From an uncultured Chitinophaga sp. (GTDB lineage Bacteria > Bacteroidota > Bacteroidia > Cytophagales > Cyclobacteriaceae), in the NCBI GenBank assembly GCA_902168205.1, contig CABHOK010000008.1:1-64000 (forward strand): a stretch of 64,000 nt of DNA, in the 5' to 3' direction. Positions 44,337-52,460 of this stretch are shown here, in pieces. Under the pieces are notes generated by a model. The model saw nothing but the letters and a program-made list of their open reading frames with translations, had not been told where the DNA came from and made no database searches. Made by a program: the position numbers and the translations under genes. Every line of letters begins with the position of its first letter. Within the stretch, counting starts at the first letter, position 1.

Positions 44337-45143
44337 ATGTTAATCGAAGAAGAACGACTCGCCTATTGGATAAACAATTTCTACGGATATGGCACATGGA
44401 ATGCCCGGATCTGGTTTATAGGCTATGAAGAAGGTGGCGGAGATCTGCCGGAGGAAGTAGCCGAAAAGTTTAACTATTTATATAGTGGACACCGAACATT
44501 CTCAACGCTTTGTGATGTTCGTGAAGTATACCGACACGTTGCCTTCAGACAAAGCGGAGCCAAAGCCAATCTGATTTCCAATCACTATGAATACAGATTC
44601 GATCGCAATGCCACATTGCATGGTGTGTGGAAAAATCTGATAGCTTTTGCGCATGGCTATCGCAAGGAAGCACTTACGGATATACTGACTTACCAGAAGG
44701 AACAATTTCTATTGCCGGATGCTGGTCGTGAGGCATTGATCAAACTATATCCCCTGCCGTGTCCGCACAATCACGGCTGGTATTACAGCTGGCTGGACTT
44801 GCCGCGATTGGGCTTTCTGAAAAGTCGGACGCTGTACGAAGAACATGTTTACGATATGCGCATACAACATATTCTTGAAAACATGTCCGCGTATAGACCT
44901 GACGTTGTTTTGATGTACGGAATGAATAATATTACCAGGCTCAAGCAATCCGTGCAGAAATTTTTTCCAGACGTATCGTTTAAAATGGTAAAAGCCATCA
45001 AGCAGCTGATGCCTCAATATCATCGTGCCGACCTTGGCGCAACTACATTGCTGATTACAACGCAACTCCCCGCCCTGCATCATAACCGCATTGAAACCGG
45101 GTTTGACTGGCTGCAATTGGGGAGAACAATCGCTAATCCTTAG
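44337..45143 (+). CDS. Hypothetical protein with UDG-like end motifs
   Basis: A 268-residue cytoplasmic protein I cannot assign firmly. The N-terminus has FYGYGTWNARIWFIGYEEGGG, which resembles motif A of the uracil-DNA glycosylase superfamily (WFIGxxPG). The C-terminus has TTLLITTQLPALHHNR, in the place of the superfamily's HPS-type loop. The middle has PDVVLMYGMNN. The expected catalytic acid of known UDGs is not certain, and no DNA-repair genes are near. It follows DinB and an unusual double hairpin. The call rests on motif shape only. Confidence 0.5.
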   Translation: MLIEEERLAYWINNFYGYGTWNARIWFIGYEEGGGDLPEEVAEKFNYLYSGHRTFSTLCDVREVYRHVAFRQSGAKANLISNHYEYRFDRNATLHGVWKNLIAFAHGYRKEALTDILTYQKEQFLLPDAGREALIKLYPLPCPHNHGWYYSWLDLPRLGFLKSRTLYEEHVYDMRIQHILENMSAYRPDVVLMYGMNNITRLKQSVQKFFPDVSFKMVKAIKQLMPQYHRADLGATTLLITTQLPALHHNRIETGFDWLQLGRTIANP

Positions 45144-45155
45144 CGCTTTAGAATC

Positions 45156-45189
45156 AGAAAGGGTAGCTTTTACACCACCCCTTCTTTTA
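45156..45189 (+). terminator. Possible terminator between convergent genes
   Basis: A 9-bp stem with one mismatch (45156-45164 with 45177-45185), a 12-base loop and a T-rich CTTCTTTTAT end. It lies 13 bp after the 44337 gene's stop codon. Confidence 0.4.
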
Positions 45190-45214
45190 TATACCTATAA
45201 CTCCCTTGCTATAT

Positions 45215-47434
45215 TTATTTCAGAGCCAACGGTGCGCAGATTTTTTCGGGCAGTACCCAGTCTATTTTTTTTAGTGCAACAGTTTCGAACGTCTTGTCGC
45301 CCTCTGCGATCTTGATATACTGGTTAACGGGTATATCATGAAAAACATCGATGGTATTGCTGCCATGCCAGCGGATTTCCAGCTCATCTATTTTGGTAGC
45401 GGTTCCAAGACCAATTTCTCTGCGTAATGGAGATGAGCCAAAGCTTCCACCGGAATTTACGTCACGGTAGATTGTTCGCTTCTTTCCATTCTCCGTAATT
45501 GTAATTTTTAACCGCGAACCGATCGCGGCACGGTTTGCCTTTTTACCCGTTAAGTGAATATTCGTCCAGTTGTTGGCGCCTTGTCCCGGATTCATAAAGA
45601 ATGAATTTTGATAGGAATCACCGATATAGGCCCCCCCCATCTCGATATATATATCCTGATCGCCATCATTGTCCATATCGGCAAAGGAGATTGCATGTCC
45701 TTTTTGCAAATGTCCTACACGGGCCGATGCAGTAACATCAGCAAACTTCTCCCCTCCTATATTCTTAAACATTTTATTCGGCACGAGTGATTGGTAATTA
45801 GGATTGCCGGTGCCCAGGTACATATCGAGGTAGCCATCGTTATCAATGTCGCCAAAGTTAGCGCCCATAGCAAATACGATCTTATCGAGACCTTTTTCTT
45901 TGGCTACGTTGGTAAATGTACCATTGTGATTGTTGTGGTATAGATACATCTTCTGCGGATTGCCTGCCTGGATAGAAAGTTTCTCCGCGGCGGCATAATA
46001 TGCCAGTGTCTTATTGAACGAGTAATCGCAGGCAAATATATCGAGCCAGCCATCGTTGTCGTAATCCCAGAACCAGGTCGGGAAACTACTTCCCTCGTCT
46101 CCGGATATACCGGCATAGGCTGATACATCTTCAAACAAAACCTTTCCAAGCTCACCCGCTTTGTTTCGAAGCAAGTGACGTCCGTTGTCCATGGTCGATA
46201 TAAAAATATCTTTCCATCCGTCATTGTCGTAATCTCCGGATGTAACACCTTTTACAAAATTGATAATGTTGCAATTCGCCTTTACCGCCATTTCTGAAAA
46301 TGTACCGTCCTGGTTATTGATATATAGTTCGCATGAATGAGGTTGTTGGTATCCATGCGGAGAAGTCTCATTCCCTATAAATACATCGAGCCAGCCATCG
46401 TTGTTGAAATCATTCCAGGTTGCTGTTTGCGTGGGATGAAAAGACAGCAGGCCACTTTCGGTTGTTACATCTGTAAAAGTACCATCACCGTTATTACGCA
46501 GCAACGAATTCGGATCAAGTCCAAACTCATTTTTCCATGCGCCACGAAGTACAAATACATCCATCAGTCCATCGTTGTTATAATCGGTTTGCATGATGTT
46601 AAGTCCACCGGAAATACCTTTTAATCCCGCGGATGCGGAAACATCCTGGAAAGTGCCATCGGCCTTGTTAATGAAATATAGTATACTATCATCAAGGCCC
46701 CATCCGCAGGTAATGATGTCCAGGTATCCGTCATTGTTAAAATCCTCAGCGATGCTGCCGCCTGCTCGCGTGTTCATGTCAAGTTTCAGATCAGCCGCTA
46801 TATCTTCAAAAGCATTTACCTTATAAGTAGTGTCACCGTCCATATTGGGAAGTATAAATTCTGCCGGGACTTTGGCAGGGTACTCCCCCAGCGTCATATA
46901 GGCAATATTGAGAAGCCAGCGTGACTCGAGGTCATCGGGATCGTGTCTCAGGATTTGTTCATAGAGTGCTATAGCCCGCTCGGAACCAGAACGATTCTGG
47001 TGTACACCTAATCCGCGTATCGGTAACAGGCATGAGGCAGACGCGTGATTCGTTATGCAATTGCTTCGCTCTCCCAGTCGCAGGTATGCCAGCGCCAGGT
47101 CTTTATTTACTTTTTCAGCCTGGTATGGATTGATGTTACCGACAAGACTTTCAAGAAGCGCAATAGCTTCTTCTTCTTGTCCTATTTCCAGAAGTACATT
47201 TGCTTTGAGGTATTTACAAAAAGCGATTTCGCCCGGTGAACTGTGCGGCAGATTCAGCAGTGAGTCCATGTAGGCGATCTTTGCTTCGGGCATAAACTGG
47301 TTACCGGGAGTTGTTGCCTTAGCTCGCACATTTTTCAGAATGGCGATCATCTCATCGTGACAGTTTTTTCTCTGCGTGCACGATGCTAATAGTATAGCGG
47401 TTATTATTGGTATGATAACATATAGTAATCTCAT
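45215..47434 (-). CDS. CRTAC1-type FG-GAP/ASPIC lipoprotein
   Basis: A 739-residue surface or periplasmic lipoprotein. The lipobox LLASC has its Cys at residue 19. A TPR-like helical segment follows (~30-185). Seven calcium-type FG-GAP/VCBS repeats come next, each marked by D-x-D/N-x-D-G-x-x-D (DFNNDGYLDI, DYNNDGLMDV, DFNNDGWLDV, DYDNDGWKDI, DYDNDGWLDI, DIDNDGYLDM, DMDNDGDQDI), which would make a seven-bladed propeller. Residues ~640-720 match ASPIC/UnbV (RDVNSGGSFGSS, ELEIRWHGSNTI). Such proteins are widespread in Bacteroidota; no activity is known. Confidence 0.88.
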   Translation of the reverse strand: MRLLYVIIPIITAILLASCTQRKNCHDEMIAILKNVRAKATTPGNQFMPEAKIAYMDSLLNLPHSSPGEIAFCKYLKANVLLEIGQEEEAIALLESLVGNINPYQAEKVNKDLALAYLRLGERSNCITNHASASCLLPIRGLGVHQNRSGSERAIALYEQILRHDPDDLESRWLLNIAYMTLGEYPAKVPAEFILPNMDGDTTYKVNAFEDIAADLKLDMNTRAGGSIAEDFNNDGYLDIITCGWGLDDSILYFINKADGTFQDVSASAGLKGISGGLNIMQTDYNNDGLMDVFVLRGAWKNEFGLDPNSLLRNNGDGTFTDVTTESGLLSFHPTQTATWNDFNNDGWLDVFIGNETSPHGYQQPHSCELYINNQDGTFSEMAVKANCNIINFVKGVTSGDYDNDGWKDIFISTMDNGRHLLRNKAGELGKVLFEDVSAYAGISGDEGSSFPTWFWDYDNDGWLDIFACDYSFNKTLAYYAAAEKLSIQAGNPQKMYLYHNNHNGTFTNVAKEKGLDKIVFAMGANFGDIDNDGYLDMYLGTGNPNYQSLVPNKMFKNIGGEKFADVTASARVGHLQKGHAISFADMDNDGDQDIYIEMGGAYIGDSYQNSFFMNPGQGANNWTNIHLTGKKANRAAIGSRLKITITENGKKRTIYRDVNSGGSFGSSPLRREIGLGTATKIDELEIRWHGSNTIDVFHDIPVNQYIKIAEGDKTFETVALKKIDWVLPEKICAPLALK

Positions 47435-47662
47435 ACATCATTTTGTTTTGGGAATGTTGGGTTGGGTTATGCTTGGGTAAATGCCGTACGCTGACTATGA
47501 GCACACATATACTTACCGCACATTTTTATATACACACGCTATTATTCTATACCAACCAGATCGCAGGTCAGTATAGAAACGCGGTAAATAAACATGGGAA
47601 CAGCTATGCGTGCCTGTAGAACACGTAAAGTAAGGTCTAGGATGGAGACAGAACTCCTTTGG

Positions 47663-48250
47663 TTACAGCAAGGATTCCGGTGGTGGCGTTACGTTGTCAT
47701 CTATAGCCTGCAACACAACGTAGGGTCTATTCGCTTGCAACAGAATAGCAACAACGGACTGCGGATGAATTTCAATTTCAGTTCTGTAGCCCGGTTCAAA
47801 TTCTTTGATGAAGCCCTGTAGGAGTTTTAACGTTTTGGAAGATGCCGGTAATGCATTGGTAATTTTAACAAAGTCGGTGACAACGGTGTTTAAGTGCTTC
47901 TCCTCGCTATCGCGGAGACATACAATATAAAGTGTATCGTTGACATGCTTTTGTTTAATGAGTTTATAGAACTCACCCTGAAACTGAAAGCTGCCGTTGA
48001 TGCGCTCATATTCGAAATTGGTATTTAGTTGATATGGAAGTGTAAATGGTATTTTCAGCGTAACTGTCTGGTTGTCGGTATAGTTACCGGCATCCAGCTT
48101 ATGGCGCATATCGCTGCGAAGGTAATTGCGTGTAAGGTAAAACAGTCCATAGTAACCTATTCCATTGAACAGGAAAACAATTAGCATGAGTATAGCAAAT
48201 ATGCGTTTCACCACTTGAGTTACCTTAAGTACCGAAAAAAAACTGAACAT
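47663..48250 (-). CDS. Hypothetical single-span membrane protein
   Basis: A 195-residue protein with one membrane helix near the N-terminus (IFAILMLIVFLFNGIGYYGLFYLT) and a ~150-residue probably periplasmic domain (TVTLKIPFTLPYQLNTNFEYERINGSFQFQGEFYKLI; DTLYIVCLRDSEEKHLNTVV). I do not recognise the family. The gene runs in the direction of the lipoprotein at 45215, with 230 bp between. Confidence 0.65.
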   Translation of the reverse strand: MFSFFSVLKVTQVVKRIFAILMLIVFLFNGIGYYGLFYLTRNYLRSDMRHKLDAGNYTDNQTVTLKIPFTLPYQLNTNFEYERINGSFQFQGEFYKLIKQKHVNDTLYIVCLRDSEEKHLNTVVTDFVKITNALPASSKTLKLLQGFIKEFEPGYRTEIEIHPQSVVAILLQANRPYVVLQAIDDNVTPPPESLL

Positions 48251-48364
48251 TCAAGCGGTGAAGAAGCAATACTTTTTTGTCCCATGTCATTAATCGATCA
48301 GCTGGTAATAAAAATGGCAAGCATAAACGCGCTTGCCACTGGTGTAAAAAAGGACCGGATATAG

Positions 48365-48865
48365 TTACCTGGACACGCGGATATACTTTTCAATAATATA
48401 CCGATCGATATCAGTTCCTTCAATTTTTTCCTGTCCCTGCTGAATGAGTGTATCATTTTGAATCTTTACTGTAAAATGAAAGTCGTGATTCTCCCACTCA
48501 CGGAAGTTAAGAAACTCCAGGTGTTCGGTGTACGCGCCATCTTTATAATCGTATGTTCCTCCTCCTGCTACATATATAGCATTGGTTGAGTCTTTACCGC
48601 CATTCAGGTCGTGACGCAAAAAGGCAAAATGTGTTTTGTTGATGATCTTGATCATGCGCTGATTCTTCGCGGCCGGTGTGAATGTAGTGTCGCTCTTTTC
48701 GATCTTCGTTTCAGAGAGTAATTCCCAAGTACCTTCGATTGGCAATGTCTCCGGTTTTATTTCGGCTTCTGGCTGAGGTTTGTTACAGGCAATGGCAGCT
48801 ATACCAATAAGTGTGATGCATGCAAGGTTTGTAATGCAGGTGTGCGACTTGGTTGTAGTGTTCAT
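48365..48865 (-). CDS. Lipocalin-like lipoprotein
   Basis: A 166-residue lipoprotein with lipobox IAAIAC, Cys at residue 27. The mature part reads as an up-and-down beta-barrel of the calycin type (PIEGTWELLSETKI, GGGTYDYKDGAYTEHLEFLNFREWENHDFHFTVKIQNDTLIQQG), as in DUF4488-like or lipocalin-like Bacteroidota proteins. The ligand is unknown. It lies downstream of lgt, 50 bp away, on the same strand, and is itself a substrate for Lgt. Confidence 0.7.
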   Translation of the reverse strand: MNTTTKSHTCITNLACITLIGIAAIACNKPQPEAEIKPETLPIEGTWELLSETKIEKSDTTFTPAAKNQRMIKIINKTHFAFLRHDLNGGKDSTNAIYVAGGGTYDYKDGAYTEHLEFLNFREWENHDFHFTVKIQNDTLIQQGQEKIEGTDIDRYIIEKYIRVSR

Positions 48866-48915
48866 GATAGTTGTATTTGGGTTATATAGTTTAATCGTTG
48901 GTTTTGTGTGTTGTA

Positions 48916-49752
48916 CTATAATTTTACTTCTTTCCTTCTATAGCCTATTATTAAAATAACAATTCCTAAGATGACGGCAGGAATACTGAGTAACTGCCCC
49001 ATGTTGAGAAAGAGTTCGTTTTCGAAACCCGACTGATTATTCTTCAGGAATTCAATTAAAAAACGTGCTGTGAAGAGGACAATCAGCAGCACTGCAGTGA
49101 TGGTGCCAACCGGTATAGTTGCACGTTTATATTTCCAAAGGTAAAATGTATAGGCAAACAACAAGAGATACACCAGCATCTCATATAATTGTGTGGGATG
49201 ACGTGGTTCTAACGGAAGTAACGATGGATCAGTTTCGCGTTGAAAAATAAACGCCCACGGCAGCGATGTAGCTTCTCCGTAGATCTCGGAGTTCATCAGA
49301 TTTCCAAAACGTATAAATGCACCGGTCAATGGTGCTACCACGGCGATGCGGTCGACCACCCAGAGGAATGACTGATCATCTTTTTGTCGGGAGTATAGAT
49401 ATATAGCTACCAATACAGCCATGGTACCGCCATGACTGGCAAGTCCTGAAAACGGAGGCGTTATGAGACTGATAAACCAGGTACCGGGTGCCTGAAGCAG
49501 CAGCTCCCATTCGTAAAATATATAGTGTCCGAGGCGCGCACCGATTATGGTACCGACAACAATATAGATAGTAAGCTTGTCGACATCTCCGGACGGCTTC
49601 AGATCCTTTCGGAAAATATAGTATAGAATCTGCTGAGCAATAAGAAACCCGGCAGCAAACAACACTCCATACCAGCGCAGAGGTAATTCGGTTCCATTAA
49701 TGTTAAAAGTATATATATCCGGATTTACATTCCAGGCGATGTATGTGAGCAT
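48916..49752 (-). CDS. lgt: Prolipoprotein diacylglyceryl transferase
   Basis: A 278-residue membrane enzyme with ~7 helices that adds diacylglycerol to the lipobox Cys of prolipoproteins. Family signatures are LRWYGVLFAAGFLIAQ, GTIIGARLGHYIFYEW, the core signature RFGNLMNSEIYG and RHPTQLYEM near the C-terminus. It is probably transcribed with the lipocalin-like lipoprotein that follows it. Essential in most diderms. Confidence 0.94.
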   Translation of the reverse strand: MLTYIAWNVNPDIYTFNINGTELPLRWYGVLFAAGFLIAQQILYYIFRKDLKPSGDVDKLTIYIVVGTIIGARLGHYIFYEWELLLQAPGTWFISLITPPFSGLASHGGTMAVLVAIYLYSRQKDDQSFLWVVDRIAVVAPLTGAFIRFGNLMNSEIYGEATSLPWAFIFQRETDPSLLPLEPRHPTQLYEMLVYLLLFAYTFYLWKYKRATIPVGTITAVLLIVLFTARFLIEFLKNNQSGFENELFLNMGQLLSIPAVILGIVILIIGYRRKEVKL

Positions 49753-49834
49753 GGGGTACGGTTAAAAAAATCAGGCATGGCATTATTGCCAGGTCGTGAA
49801 GATAGTTAAAAAGTGTCTAGGTGTTTACGCTGTT

Positions 49835-49931
49835 ACGTGTTTATGTATTGGTGTGTGTGCGATGTGTGCACGTGTTCTATTTTGATAGCCCCAACACGTA
49901 CACACATACACACCTAAACAACTAAACACGT
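49835..49931. repeat. Large GT-rich imperfect hairpin overlapping the SRPBCC stop codon
   Basis: Arms 49835-49876 and 49893-49931 are imperfect inverted copies built from ACGTGTTTA and GTGTGT words, around a 16-base loop. The right arm includes the last codons and stop of the gene at 49922. It may act as a terminator or mRNA 3' protector, or may reflect simple-sequence expansion. Confidence 0.55.
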
Positions 49932-50413
49932 ATATTAAGCAGTTCATCGAGGTTCTGATGTGCTGCGCTGAAGCCTTCTTCAAAGCCCATCTGTACGATC
50001 GTTTCGAGATCTTTTTGTGAATCAGCGGTAATATTAATTTCTACCACCGTGCCATTTGCCGATGGTTTGAATTGTACTTTCCAGTTCATGCCTGGCATAT
50101 CCTTGTTTTCAACACCGTTCTCATCACAGAACGAATCTATACCTTCAAATAAATTTGGAGCCAATATTTTCTTATAATTCATGCGGGCATAGTGGCGTTC
50201 GCCTTCCGGTCCTTGCATATAGTATAACCAAGAGCCGCCTTCGCGGAAGTTCATACTTTTGGTAACAGCTTTCCACGGGAGTGGTGCCCACCATTGATCG
50301 AGTATCTCGTGCGTAGTCCATGCGCGCCATACGTCTTCGATGGTGCCTGCAAATTCGCGTGTAACAAGCATCTTGTTGTTCGCGAGATCTTTTTTAAATG
50401 TGGTTTTAAACAT
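49922..50413 (-). CDS. SRPBCC (AHSA1/YndB) domain protein
   Basis: A 163-residue Bet v1-like protein: KKDLANNKMLVTREFAGTIEDVWRAWTTHEILDQWWAPLPW at the start and EEGFSAAHQNLDELL at the end. Partners of ArsR-type regulators in this form are common and often encode ligand-binding proteins of unknown function. It starts six bases after the ArsR stop, so the two form an operon. The 3' end is inside a large hairpin. Confidence 0.9.
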   Translation of the reverse strand: MFKTTFKKDLANNKMLVTREFAGTIEDVWRAWTTHEILDQWWAPLPWKAVTKSMNFREGGSWLYYMQGPEGERHYARMNYKKILAPNLFEGIDSFCDENGVENKDMPGMNWKVQFKPSANGTVVEINITADSQKDLETIVQMGFEEGFSAAHQNLDELLNIRV

Positions 50414-50419
50414 AACTGA

Positions 50420-50737
50420 TTATTTTTTGGGTTTAGACTTTTTTAACACCTGGTCCAATTGACTAAAACGTTGTTCCCATAATTGCTGGAAAGATTCGAG
50501 CCAATCCACAACTTCCTTCATTCTTCTCGGATTGAAATGATAGTATATCTCCCTTCCGGTTTGTTGTTGTGTGAGTAACTGGCACTCGGTAAGAATCTTG
50601 ATATGCTTTGACACAGCCTGCCTGCTGGAATCGAAATGTTCTGCCAAAGTATTCGGTGTCATAGGCTGCAGTGCAAGTCGTGTGAGGATTGCCCTTCGTG
50701 TAGGATCGGAAATGGCGTGAAATACATCTCGTCTCAT
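50420..50737 (-). CDS. ArsR-family transcriptional regulator
   Basis: A 105-residue winged-HTH protein ([51 protein letters not shown]). It lacks the Cys metal-box of arsenic sensors, so it is of the SRPBCC-associated kind. Operon with the SRPBCC gene; a near-palindrome 46 bp upstream of the start is a candidate operator for self-control. Confidence 0.92.
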   Translation of the reverse strand: MRRDVFHAISDPTRRAILTRLALQPMTPNTLAEHFDSSRQAVSKHIKILTECQLLTQQQTGREIYYHFNPRRMKEVVDWLESFQQLWEQRFSQLDQVLKKSKPKK

Positions 50738-50782
50738 GATTTTTAGAATATTATCTGCTACTGAGTGGTTGCAATTTAACGT

Positions 50783-50798
50783 GCAATCGATCGGTTGC
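50783..50798. promoter_or_regulatory. Candidate ArsR operator
   Basis: GCAATCGATCGGTTGC is a 16-bp near-palindrome with one mismatched pair. A related GGTTGCAAT lies at about 50767. It sits between the ArsR gene and the divergent hydrolase gene. Confidence 0.35.
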
Positions 50799-50922
50799 GC
50801 AATTTTTGGTTCAAATATTTTTTTAAGAATAACATGTGGTGGAACGGATAAAAATTACAACAGCGCGAGCTTTACGCTTTGAGTTGTTAGGATAACGTTG
50901 AAACAGAGTATAGTTTCAGGTT

Positions 50923-51948
50923 ATGGACAGAGGAAGTTTTATACAACACAGTATAATGCTTATGGGCTCGCTGGTATTCACACGTGGCCCAGCACAATCG
51001 CGTAATACTATACCAGGTGTTTTAGGACCGGTCTCATTGTCTTCATTGGGTGTAACGTTGATTCACGAGCATGCCATGGTTGATTTTATAGGCGCTTCGG
51101 AAACAGGTGTGCACCGCTATCATGCTGATGCGGTTGTTGAAACGGTATTACCTTATCTCATCGCGTTGAAGAAAGCCGGCTGCGCTACATTTGTTGATTG
51201 CACACCAGCATATATAGGTCGGGATGTAACGATACTGAAACGACTGGCGCAGGCAAGCGGATTAAATATTATTACGAACACGGGCTACTATGGTGCGGCC
51301 AAGGAAAAATATTTACCGGCACACGCCTATACGGAAACGGCTGAACAGCTGGCAACACGTTGGGTGGGTGAGTTTCGTAAAGGTATTGATGGAACAGGTA
51401 TATATCCAGGGTTTATTAAGACGGGTGTCGATGCAGGACTTCTCACTCCTGTATGTGAAAAACTCTTGGAAGCAGCGGCACTTGCTCATTTGCAAACAGG
51501 ATTGACTATCTCTGCTCATACCGGTAATGGAGAAGCGGCATTACAGGAATTGACTATACTTCAGAAGGCAGGCGTATCACCGGATGCATTTCGTTGGGTG
51601 CATGCGCAGAATGAAAAAGACAAGCAGCTTCATCTGCAGGCAGCTCGCATGGGCGCATGGATCGAGTTTGATGGTATAAACGGATCTAATCCTACAGGTT
51701 TACAGCAGCATGTGGACTTTGTTGTTTCCATGAAAGAACACAATCTCCTTAACAAAGTTTTAATCTCACACGATGCAGGTTGGTATCATGTAGGTGAACC
51801 TGATGGTGGTACGTTTCGCAGCTATACTGCGCTCTTCGAAACGTTTATTCCCGCTTTGAAAAGGGAAGGCTTCACCGATCGTGATATCAGGCAATTGCTG
51901 GTTGATAATCCAAGGAAGAGTCTTATTATACGCGTTCGGGAATTATAG
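50923..51948 (+). CDS. Phosphotriesterase-family metal hydrolase
   Basis: A 341-residue exported or periplasmic protein (leader to about residue 27) of the PTE/amidohydrolase barrel family. The metal ligands of the family are visible: HEH (H48, H50), the bridging Lys of FIKTG (K166), SAHTG (H199), WVHAQ (H227) and SHDAGW (D284). Relatives are phosphotriesterases or lactonases; most natural activities are lactone hydrolysis. The divergent ArsR-SRPBCC pair shares the upstream region. Confidence 0.88.
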   Translation: MDRGSFIQHSIMLMGSLVFTRGPAQSRNTIPGVLGPVSLSSLGVTLIHEHAMVDFIGASETGVHRYHADAVVETVLPYLIALKKAGCATFVDCTPAYIGRDVTILKRLAQASGLNIITNTGYYGAAKEKYLPAHAYTETAEQLATRWVGEFRKGIDGTGIYPGFIKTGVDAGLLTPVCEKLLEAAALAHLQTGLTISAHTGNGEAALQELTILQKAGVSPDAFRWVHAQNEKDKQLHLQAARMGAWIEFDGINGSNPTGLQQHVDFVVSMKEHNLLNKVLISHDAGWYHVGEPDGGTFRSYTALFETFIPALKREGFTDRDIRQLLVDNPRKSLIIRVREL

Positions 51949-51960
51949 TGGTGATATAGT

Positions 51961-52428
51961 TCAGCGAGTTACATTGTACTGAAAGCGATACTCATAAGTT
52001 CTGAATATATTGTCGTGATCCGTTGTTAATATCGTGATGACGGGAAACTCTTTTAAACCAGTTTCTATAGGTCGGAAGCCAATAAAGATCGTATCATTCT
52101 TTACCAAAAGTTGCTCGGTGCATCCTCTTACTTTATGAGTTATCGTATCAACTGCCGGTGTTTGTACGGACTGACATTTATAGAATGCATCAGTAATTTT
52201 TAAGGACGAATCAGCAATGAAAATTTTTGCAAGAAATTCGTTTCCCGCTGAAGCCGAATCAGGAGATATTTTTTTTATGACAGGAGCCTGACGTTTAGAT
52301 CCATCTCTATTGAATTCATTCAACGTCAGTAATTGCTCCTGCCCTTCATACTTGGCAGCATCAATAAATTTGTCTGAGGTACATGATAACACCAGACAAA
52401 TCATCAAACCCAATGTCGATCTCTTCAT
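51961..52428 (-). CDS. Hypothetical lipoprotein
   Basis: A 155-residue lipoprotein: MKRSTLGLMICLVLSC gives a lipobox with Cys16. The start at 52428 was taken because the longer frame overlaps the permease gene's end. The mature part reads as beta-rich (APVIKKISPDSASAGNEFLAKIFI; FRTYEYRFQYNV), Ig-like. Its gene lies 32 bp downstream of the permease gene and may be in the PadR operon. Confidence 0.7.
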   Translation of the reverse strand: MKRSTLGLMICLVLSCTSDKFIDAAKYEGQEQLLTLNEFNRDGSKRQAPVIKKISPDSASAGNEFLAKIFIADSSLKITDAFYKCQSVQTPAVDTITHKVRGCTEQLLVKNDTIFIGFRPIETGLKEFPVITILTTDHDNIFRTYEYRFQYNVTR

Positions 52429-52460
52429 GGTCACCAAATATATACTTATTAATGATAATT

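Noticed and set aside
47594-47821. 75-codon plus-strand frame
   Set aside because: Mostly opposite the minus-strand membrane protein gene; no motif or ribosome site.
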